Shown here: piece after piece, positions 17,844 through 24,842 of the stretch
Position numbering within the stretch: the first letter of the stretch is position 1
Layout of the letters: each line of letters begins with the position of its first letter
Assembly (NCBI RefSeq): GCF_024345225.1
Contig: NZ_BROD01000001.1
Location: forward strand, 2,428,362 to 2,492,361
Source: Clostridium sp. TW13
GTDB taxonomy: Bacteria > Bacillota > Clostridia > Clostridiales > Clostridiaceae
Direction of reading: 5' to 3'
DNA length: 64,000 bases
Translations under genes and position numbers: made by a program
The notes under the pieces: model-generated
Told to the model about the DNA's origin: nothing
Databases searched by the model: none
Seen by the model: only the letters and a program-made list of their open reading frames with translations

Positions 17844-18578
17844 ATGCTAAAACTGATACTTTGTGAAGATAATAATCAACAAAGAAAACAATTTGAAAAT
17901 ATTCTTATGGAAGATATAGAATGTAAGGACATAAGCATTGCTTTATCTTGTAGTGATCCACATGAAGTAATTAGGTTTGTAGAAAACTCAGATGAGGATA
18001 ACTATATATACTTACTTGATATCGATTTAGAGAATACTATGGACGGCTTAGCTCTTGGAAGAACCTTGAGAACTATAGATCCAAATGGATTTATTATATT
18101 CTTAACTTCTCATACTGAATTAACTCTACTAACTTTCCAATATAAAGTACAAGCTTTGGATTATATATTAAAGGCTGATAAAAAAATATTAATACAAAAA
18201 TTTGATGAATGTATATCAGAAGTGATTAAACTTAAAAAATATAGGGACATAAAGGATACCAATGCTATATCTTTAGAAATAGGTAATAACCTTATATTCT
18301 TTAGCTTAGATGAAATTTTATTCTTTGAAACCTCAAGTAAAGAACATAAAATCAGGGTACATACTGAAACTGGACATTCAGAATTTTATGGTTCTTTAAA
18401 AGAAATTGAAACAAAAGTAAGCTCAGCTTACTATAAGCCTCATAGGTCTTATCTTGTGAATACCAAAAAAATAAGATCCATCGATAAAGATAATTTAATA
18501 ATAGAAATGGTGAATGGTGAAACTTGCTATGTGGCTCAAAGGTACCTAAAGGGGTTGTTACAGAAATGTCTGAAGTAA
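17844..18578 (+). CDS. agrA: LytTR response regulator (AgrA-like)
   Basis: The 244 residues have a receiver domain with phosphorylatable Asp59 (YLLDIDLE), the conserved Thr in FLTSHTEL, and Lys in ILKADKK. A C-terminal LytTR DNA-binding domain follows (EILFFETSSKEHKIRVHTETG, then HRSYLVNTKKI). LytTR domains bind direct repeats upstream of target promoters. It overlaps agrC by 13 bases, implying translational coupling. It probably activates the agr genes and unknown targets in response to the peptide signal. Confidence 0.94.
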   Translation: MLKLILCEDNNQQRKQFENILMEDIECKDISIALSCSDPHEVIRFVENSDEDNYIYLLDIDLENTMDGLALGRTLRTIDPNGFIIFLTSHTELTLLTFQYKVQALDYILKADKKILIQKFDECISEVIKLKKYRDIKDTNAISLEIGNNLIFFSLDEILFFETSSKEHKIRVHTETGHSEFYGSLKEIETKVSSAYYKPHRSYLVNTKKIRSIDKDNLIIEMVNGETCYVAQRYLKGLLQKCLK

Positions 18579-19903
18579 TTTTCTATTTGTTTTATCCATT
18601 AATTCTAATGTTAATGATGTTAATTCCTATGCTTAATTTAAGCCTTATAAAATTAAGTAAAAAAAGCTTACTTTTATTTTCATTAATTAGTTATTTAATT
18701 CTTGCAATTTTATTTTTCTACAAACTTGCCACTATTTCATTATTTCTGTTTGTTTTTAGTTCAAGTATATATTTATATATTAATAGTAAAAACATATTAT
18801 ATTCTATAATAACTGTTTTGTTTAGTATTATTATTGTTATAATTAGTGACACTCTTACTGGACTAATCTGCTCAACATTACTTAACATACAATATAAAGC
18901 AGTATCTTCAAATATAAAATTATATTCTATTATAGGAGTAATTATACTTATTCTTAGTACTATTATTAGCAAAATATTAAGTAAACTGCTCTTTAAACTC
19001 AATTTTAAATATATCAAAATTCACCAACACAAACAATTAAAATACCTATTAGCAAGTGTAATCATTACTTTAGCTTTACTTTTAGAATATTTAACTATAT
19101 ACAAACACCTTAATATCTATTTCAGTAACTTTGATGTTTTTCTTCATGAATTATTAATGTTAACCTTTTTTACAATGATATTAGTTTTCTTATACAGTTT
19201 TACTAAAATAATTGTCAATGTATTAAAACAAGAATATCTTAACAAAGAATATTCTCAATTACAAAATTATACCAACATGTTAGAAAACTTATACACTGAC
19301 TTGCGACGATTTAAACACGATTACTTGAACATTCTTTCTACTCTGGGAGATTTTATTGACACTGAGGACATTAACGGTCTAAAAGAATACTATAATAAAG
19401 AAATACTACCCGAGAGCTATAAAATTATGTCTAAAGATAAACATTTAGCACTATTGAAATATATCAAAATAATTCCACTAAAAGCGCTCGTTTCATCAAA
19501 ATTAATTTATGCACAATCTAAAGGAATCGAAACAAAAATTGAATTAATAGAAAATATAGAAAAAATAAACATAAAAACCATAGATATATGTAGAATAATT
19601 GGAATTCTTCTTGATAATGCAATAGAGGCATCTCTCTTATGCGAAAAGAAACTAGTGCATTTTGCTATAGTTAAAAATAACAATATGACTATATTCATCA
19701 TAAATAATTCTTGTATTAATAATATTCCTCCTATCTACAAATTATATGAAGATAATTATTCTACCAAAGGAAAAAATCATGGTATAGGATTAAAAACAAT
19801 TAGAAATATTATTAACAATGATTACAATAATATTCTTCTAAATACAAAACTTGAAGATGGATTATTTAAACAAGAATTAATAATAAAAGAAAACGACAAC
19901 TAA
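18566..19903 (+). CDS. agrC: AgrC-type sensor histidine kinase
   Basis: The N-terminal half (about 225 residues) has six or seven membrane helices, the peptide-sensing part of this family. The kinase half has the unusual H-box RRFKHDYLNIL, N-box IIGILLDNAIEAS and G-box KNHGIGLKTIRNI, typical of the AgrC (HPK10) group. I start at ATG 18566 because AAAGGGG lies at a fitting distance. An upstream start at 18524 would read far into agrA and adds no conserved sequence. It gives 445 residues. It ends at a terminator shared with convergent agrD. Confidence 0.93.
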   Translation: MSEVIFYLFYPLILMLMMLIPMLNLSLIKLSKKSLLLFSLISYLILAILFFYKLATISLFLFVFSSSIYLYINSKNILYSIITVLFSIIIVIISDTLTGLICSTLLNIQYKAVSSNIKLYSIIGVIILILSTIISKILSKLLFKLNFKYIKIHQHKQLKYLLASVIITLALLLEYLTIYKHLNIYFSNFDVFLHELLMLTFFTMILVFLYSFTKIIVNVLKQEYLNKEYSQLQNYTNMLENLYTDLRRFKHDYLNILSTLGDFIDTEDINGLKEYYNKEILPESYKIMSKDKHLALLKYIKIIPLKALVSSKLIYAQSKGIETKIELIENIEKINIKTIDICRIIGILLDNAIEASLLCEKKLVHFAIVKNNNMTIFIINNSCINNIPPIYKLYEDNYSTKGKNHGIGLKTIRNIINNDYNNILLNTKLEDGLFKQELIIKENDN

Positions 19904-19925
19904 ATTAGTTATCGTTTTCTTTTAT
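19886..19925. terminator. Shared terminator of agrC and agrD
   Basis: A hairpin with arms AAGAAAACGA and TCGTTTTCTT, continued past one mismatch by AACTA/TAGTT, is flanked by A-rich and T-rich sequence. It covers the agrC stop and ends at the agrD stop, so it serves both directions. Confidence 0.85.
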
Positions 19926-20078
19926 TTAATCTTGTTTATATAAAGATTTTGGCATACTTGGTTCTTCATACCACCAATAAAAACACATTGAACTTGCAGT
20001 TGCTGCAACCATCATTGCTATAGATGAAAGAATTAGAGCTAAAGATTTTTTAAATTCTTTTGATTTCATTTTGCCCAT
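19926..20078 (-). CDS. agrD: AgrD autoinducing peptide precursor
   Basis: This 50-codon gene encodes a Lys-rich amphipathic leader (MGKMKSKEFKKS), a hydrophobic stretch (LALILSSIAMMVAATASS), and then MCFYWWYEEPSMPKSLYKQD. Cys32 followed by aromatic residues is the expected thiolactone core; with a five-residue ring it would be CFYWW. The acidic Pro-rich tail EEPSMPKSL matches clostridial AgrD tails. AAGGGGTG precedes the ATG. It is convergent with agrC rather than next to agrB. A TATAAT lies upstream at 20116-20121 with no good -35, which fits an activator-dependent promoter. Confidence 0.9.
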   Translation of the reverse strand: MGKMKSKEFKKSLALILSSIAMMVAATASSMCFYWWYEEPSMPKSLYKQD

Positions 20079-20673
20079 CACACCCCTTGTAAAACTATAT
20101 GTTTATTGAACCCAAATTATAAGCAATAGCTATTAGTTCTAGTTAATTTATAAAATAATTCTATTATAAAAAACATACATAAAATACCTATGTAACTATA
20201 AATGTCTTATATGTTTATAAAAATGTGTATAGAACCATCCCGCTTAAATTTTGATGCATTATAGTTTGTCTACCAGCATTATTATGAAATACTTCTACAT
20301 AGATAATAGGTGGCACTATGCACCCTTCGGCTACTATATAAGCTTTATCGCCTTCCACATAATTCTCTAATAAATAAAATATTACTTGTAATTTTAAGTC
20401 CAATTTAGATATATTATACAATATCTTTTTTGATTATTACATATATATTATTAATTTAGTAAGTTATTCTAAAATTTAATGGTATCTAAATTTTTTCTTT
20501 CATATTATAAAATATTTTGATGCTTTATATTAATATCAAGCTAATCCTAAAATAGACTTTTTTTCTCCAATCCCTGATTTTTACTATAAATATTTATATA
20601 TTTTTATATTTTTCTATAAACATTTGTTTATACTTTTATATAAATATATGCTTATATTTTCCTCTTTATAAGC
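20079..20673. other. AT-rich gap between agrD and the cellulase operon
   Basis: It holds the agrD upstream region. A 68-codon minus-strand frame (20215-20421) has a TTG start and no ribosome binding site, so I do not call it a gene. The rest is extremely AT-rich with no structure I can support. Confidence 0.5.
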
Positions 20674-20725
20674 TAGAAATAGTAATCATAAGACTCAGTC
20701 CTACAATTACTATTTCTATTTTTTC
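20674..20725 (+). terminator. Strong hairpin after the GH48 gene, with the T-run on the plus strand
   Basis: The 13-bp arms TAGAAATAGTAAT (20674-20686) and ATTACTATTTCTA (20706-20718) enclose a 19-base loop. TTTTTTC follows on the plus strand, so as a terminator it faces the cellulase operon. On the minus strand it lies 15-66 bases after the GH48 stop with no T-run, and there it could protect the mRNA 3' end. Confidence 0.7.
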
Positions 20726-20739
20726 TTAATATCTATCTT

Positions 20740-22956
20740 CTATTTAGTTTGCTTAGCTGTAATAAGCTGTCTTAATGCTAATAAATCTTTTGAATTTATT
20801 TTGCCATCGCTATTAACATCCGCGTTATCTTTATCATAACCATCTTGAGCTTTACCTGATACAACCTTTTGTAATAGAACATAGTCATTAATATCTATCT
20901 TATTGTCGTCATTTACATCTCCTTTTAGAGATACACTTGGCTTAAATAAGATTGAATAAGTTCCATTAGCAAGTGCAACTTGGGATTGTGCCCAGAAACG
21001 ATGATAATTAAATACTGGAGCAGTGCCATTCTTGTAAGCATCTTCTACTTTCTTAAAGTCTGGATCTAACTTATATTTAGATCTGATATCTATGAACTTA
21101 ATTCCTGATTTAATTGCATCTCCGTTAGGCATTTTTCCTGAATAGCTTTGTGGAACAAATACATCTGTATCAAAGAAATTCTTATAATCTGCACGTGCCT
21201 CTGGCACTGATACACCCTTATCATCTTTATATAGATTCCACATACGATCTAACAAATCCTTAGCAAGTTGTCTTGAAGCATCATCATATTGAGAGTACTT
21301 CTTAGTAGCAGCACTATAGTAAAGTAATGTATCTGCTAAAGAAGAAGTTGTACCTACATCTTGAGTGTAGTCTGATACCTTTACATGAAGACCTGGATTT
21401 CCAGTGTAAGTTCCATTCCAAGTATCTGGTTGACCTGACCAAGATAGATTTGATGGTATTGCATAGCTTCCATCTGAATTAAGTTGTACTACATCTTTTA
21501 CCCACTTTGTCCATTTATCAAGTACAGCTTGTGCCCTCTTATCTCCAGTTTGATAGTAATACTCTGCTACACGCTGCATTGACCATACTTGCATACCAAA
21601 CCAATTATTGCTTGGTGGATCATGGTAAACTGGCTGCCAATCATAAGCCATTCCGTAGAAGGTTGGGGTTCCTGCTGGATATTGACTGTAACTACCACTT
21701 TCTGTAGTAACAGAGTTAGTTGCTCCTCCTGCTATAGCTCCTTCTGAAGATTGTAACCATTGATAAAATTCTAATTGACGAGTTAAACTCTTATCCCAAT
21801 CTGATGCTCCATTAGCTGATTTAGGCTTAAAATCACTATCTTTAGACATTACCCAAGCAGCCATAGGATTTTGATATCCAAAATGATTATGGCTGCTGCC
21901 AATCTTCCATGACCAACCACCGTCAGCTGCACCTCCCCATGCATAATACCAAGACAATAGATAATGCTCACTAGTATTTGATGGTTGTCCAGAACCTACA
22001 CCTATATTCTTAAAATATTTATCAAACATAGAATATCTTAAATAGTCACCCATCTTTGATGCTTTAGTTACATCATTGCTAACACTTGCACCTTGTTCTT
22101 TTGCCCATTCATCAGCCCAATAGGTGGCTTGAATTGCACGAGAATCTGCATCTGGCGCATCAGTATAACGCCATTGTTTAGAATAACTATTATCTCCAGT
22201 AAATAAATCTAAATAACCATTCTTTCCACCAAATTTAAATTCATCCCAAGATGGTTGAGGTACAGTCTTCCATACAGATTCAGATGGTCCTCTTTGGAAA
22301 GTATTGATATATGAAGGGCTAGTATTAGTTCCATCATTATGATTTCCAAAACCATACCAGTTATCTGTATCTAAAAGCCAGTGCATTCCATACATTTCTG
22401 AGGTTCCATAAGCATTTTTAAGTTCATCACTAATAGGATCTTGTCCAACTGGAGCTCCAAACTGTAATTTACTTGGATATTTATCTGTTGTTAAATATTC
22501 ATTAGCTAGAGTTGCTGGACTATTAGGGTTATATTTTGACATTCCTGGCTGATCCTTAGATTGAGGTATAATATATTTTTCAGCAGAATCCCAAGAATCA
22601 TTGAATTTTGACCAGTCTTTTGTAAACTTGCCATACATAGCTTCAAGCCACATATAATAGCTATAAGCTTCACTAGTAGTTTCATGCCCATAATCTGGTG
22701 CCTCACACATTAAAGTTTCAACTGAATGATATGGAACCTTTAATGTTTTTCCATCAGAAGTAAAATCTTTGAAGTAGCCATTCTTTGAATCATGAATCTT
22801 ATTCCACATGGTTAGAAAACGTTGTTGATATTCATCAATTTTAGCAGGATCACCAGTTGTATTTGCTCTAGCACTATTAGATGAAAGTATTGGTGTCAAA
22901 AAAAGTGTGCCACAAAGAACTGAAGCTAAGGTCACTTTAAACTTTGCTTTTGCCAT
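20740..22956 (-). CDS. GH48 cellulase with type I dockerin
   Basis: This is the key processive cellulase of cellulosomes, acting from chain ends on crystalline cellulose. The 738 residues comprise a signal peptide (1 to about 31), a full GH48 catalytic domain (about 33-665) and a C-terminal dockerin (about 675-735). The dockerin has two calcium-binding repeats: [20 protein letters not shown] and [22 protein letters not shown]48 signatures such as [25 protein letters not shown] and [16 protein letters not shown] are present. There is no carbohydrate-binding module, so it depends on the scaffoldin for targeting. It is the last gene of the operon, 125 bases after the GH9 gene. Confidence 0.97.
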   Translation of the reverse strand: MAKAKFKVTLASVLCGTLFLTPILSSNSARANTTGDPAKIDEYQQRFLTMWNKIHDSKNGYFKDFTSDGKTLKVPYHSVETLMCEAPDYGHETTSEAYSYYMWLEAMYGKFTKDWSKFNDSWDSAEKYIIPQSKDQPGMSKYNPNSPATLANEYLTTDKYPSKLQFGAPVGQDPISDELKNAYGTSEMYGMHWLLDTDNWYGFGNHNDGTNTSPSYINTFQRGPSESVWKTVPQPSWDEFKFGGKNGYLDLFTGDNSYSKQWRYTDAPDADSRAIQATYWADEWAKEQGASVSNDVTKASKMGDYLRYSMFDKYFKNIGVGSGQPSNTSEHYLLSWYYAWGGAADGGWSWKIGSSHNHFGYQNPMAAWVMSKDSDFKPKSANGASDWDKSLTRQLEFYQWLQSSEGAIAGGATNSVTTESGSYSQYPAGTPTFYGMAYDWQPVYHDPPSNNWFGMQVWSMQRVAEYYYQTGDKRAQAVLDKWTKWVKDVVQLNSDGSYAIPSNLSWSGQPDTWNGTYTGNPGLHVKVSDYTQDVGTTSSLADTLLYYSAATKKYSQYDDASRQLAKDLLDRMWNLYKDDKGVSVPEARADYKNFFDTDVFVPQSYSGKMPNGDAIKSGIKFIDIRSKYKLDPDFKKVEDAYKNGTAPVFNYHRFWAQSQVALANGTYSILFKPSVSLKGDVNDDNKIDINDYVLLQKVVSGKAQDGYDKDNADVNSDGKINSKDLLALRQLITAKQTK

Positions 22957-22987
22957 TTTATATTTCCCCCTAATTCTTATAATTTAT

Positions 22988-23022
22988 TTTAGTAACCAGT
23001 CGTTCTATGATTTTTTACTAAA
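22988..23022 (-). other. Small stem-loop between GH9 and GH48 genes
   Basis: The 8-bp arms TTTAGTAA and TTACTAAA have a 19-base loop between the two cellulase genes. It lacks a T-run on the minus strand, so it is unlikely to be a terminator. It may be an RNA-processing or stability element. Confidence 0.5.
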
Positions 23023-23081
23023 CTATCCTCCCTTCAAATAAATTAAAACAAACCGGTAACAATCAAATTAATATCTAATAT

Positions 23082-24659
23082 TTATTGAACAGGAAAACTT
23101 GGTATTTGCTTTGATAGATATTTTCTTAATATCAAAAGATCCTTAGAATTTACATTGCCATCTGAATTGACATCTGCGTTGATTTTGTTAATGTTAACAT
23201 CCTTTCCTAATACATATTTTTGCATTGCCACATAATCGTTGATGTCAATATTCCCATCTGAATTGACATCTCCTAATTTTTTTGAAATATTGTTAGTATA
23301 TTGAACCATACCAGCTAGTGCTCCAACCAAACCTGCATTATAATCGATGGCTACTTCTGTATACTGATATTGGTTTATATCATCTACATAGGTATCATTG
23401 GAACTAGGTCCTCCAACTAATGCTCCTAAAATTAGATTTTTAGCTTCTTTTTCATTATCATGATTATCATTTGTATATCCATTTGCAGCCCTGTGATGTG
23501 GATGTTTAGGCCATTTACTTCCAAAGCCTATAACATAGGACATATTGGCTGGATTTTTGCCCAATATATAATCAATTTGTGATTTAGCAAATGTTTTCAA
23601 AGATTCGTCATTATTATTTTTGTAATATACTAAAGCTAGCATTGACTCTGCAGCTGCATATCTTAACACTCCCCAGTCAGATAAATATTTTAATCCTCCT
23701 GCAGTAGTCTTTACTGTGTTTTTCCAATAATTAAAATTAAAATCCATTGCATCTTTATATTGTTTTTCCCCAGTTACATCTGATAATTTAAGAACAGCTG
23801 GCAATTTCATGCTGTCCCAACACATTGTCCAATTATCATTAAGTGATATGGAATTCAACATTATAAATTGTTTTGCATCCATTAAATACTGATTATTACT
23901 TTCAGCTATATATAGCCAAATGGCAGCCCAAGCTAAATCATCTCCATATGAGTTTGATTTATAGTAGGTTTGACCACTTCCGCATCCTTGATTTGTTTTT
24001 CCCATAGCATATAATTCTTTTGCTGCCTGTAAACACTTTGCGGCATAATTTGAATCTATATTCTTATAATTTAAATACATAAGAGTAAGTGCTGCTGAAG
24101 TCTCACCTAATACATCTGATGCTGGATTTGAGGAATCAGCTACATATAATGTTGGTCTTGAAGTGGTCTGTTTTTCTGGTGCTCCCCAATAACCATGATC
24201 TGTATCACCATCTCCAACTTGATAATAAAATGTATTGGTATTAGGATGACACTTTAGAAAATAATCTGTAAAATACTTAAGCTGCTGCAACTGTTTGTCA
24301 GTATTTTGAGATGAATCAAAACCAGACTTAAATTCATATAATGCCCATCCCATAACTGAAGCTGCATACCCCTGTGGCAAGCCAAACTTCACATGATCTC
24401 CTGCATCATGATAGCCACCTGATAAATCAAGACCCTTGTCTTTTCCATCATCAATATGGCATGCACTTCTCCAGGTAAAATAATTGTTTACTCCTGCATC
24501 CTTTCCACATTTATTTGCATCATAAAAAATAATTGAGTCTTTTAACGCTGTAGAATAATCCAAATTCTCATCTGCTTTTATTTTTCTTGCTGGTGTGATT
24601 GAAGTTAAAAATATCATTGTAGTTAATGCAACCAAGGCTAACCTTTTTTTATTTCTCAT
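23082..24659 (-). CDS. GH9 endoglucanase with type I dockerin
   Basis: This secreted cellulase has 525 residues: a signal peptide, a GH9 (alpha/alpha)6 catalytic domain (about 34-460) and a dockerin. The catalytic base region is GGYHDAGDHVKFG and the acid is Glu in YTEVAIDYNAG. The His motif HPHHRAANGY is present. The dockerin repeats are DVNSDGNIDINDYVAMQKYV and DVNSDGNVNSKDLLILRKYL. No CBM3c or Ig domain flanks the catalytic domain, so this is the compact GH9 type. I start at ATG 24659, preceded by AGAGGAGAA. It lies between the scaffoldin and GH48 genes. Confidence 0.96.
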   Translation of the reverse strand: MRNKKRLALVALTTMIFLTSITPARKIKADENLDYSTALKDSIIFYDANKCGKDAGVNNYFTWRSACHIDDGKDKGLDLSGGYHDAGDHVKFGLPQGYAASVMGWALYEFKSGFDSSQNTDKQLQQLKYFTDYFLKCHPNTNTFYYQVGDGDTDHGYWGAPEKQTTSRPTLYVADSSNPASDVLGETSAALTLMYLNYKNIDSNYAAKCLQAAKELYAMGKTNQGCGSGQTYYKSNSYGDDLAWAAIWLYIAESNNQYLMDAKQFIMLNSISLNDNWTMCWDSMKLPAVLKLSDVTGEKQYKDAMDFNFNYWKNTVKTTAGGLKYLSDWGVLRYAAAESMLALVYYKNNNDESLKTFAKSQIDYILGKNPANMSYVIGFGSKWPKHPHHRAANGYTNDNHDNEKEAKNLILGALVGGPSSNDTYVDDINQYQYTEVAIDYNAGLVGALAGMVQYTNNISKKLGDVNSDGNIDINDYVAMQKYVLGKDVNINKINADVNSDGNVNSKDLLILRKYLSKQIPSFPVQ

Positions 24660-24707
24660 AAATATTTCTCCTCTCACTTTAATTTTTAATATGTACTAAA
24701 ATGTAAG

Positions 24708-24794
24708 TTACCCTTAAGCTCAGAGAAGGAGGGGAACTTCCTTTAAATAAACTAACTCTGAGCTTAAGAATTTCTTATTCTATATTAAGGGTAA
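24708..24794 (-). other. Complex stem-loop between scaffoldin and GH9 genes
   Basis: A perfect 13-bp inverted repeat (CTTAAGCTCAGAG at 24713-24725 and CTCTGAGCTTAAG at 24756-24768) encloses 30 bases. A second perfect 10-bp repeat (TTACCCTTAA at 24708-24717 and TTAAGGGTAA at 24785-24794) shares bases with it, so the two compete. There is no minus-strand T-run, so this is probably not a terminator. In the C. cellulolyticum cip-cel operon, intergenic stem-loops set transcript ratios by processing and stabilisation, and the same may apply here. Confidence 0.75.
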
Positions 24795-24842
24795 TTATCA
24801 ATAGTTAATTTTTGAGTATTACTGAAATATACTAATTATTTA

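Noticed and set aside
20215-20421. 68-codon gene upstream of agrD
   Set aside because: It starts with TTG, has no ribosome site, and I see no motif. It remains possible but unsupported.
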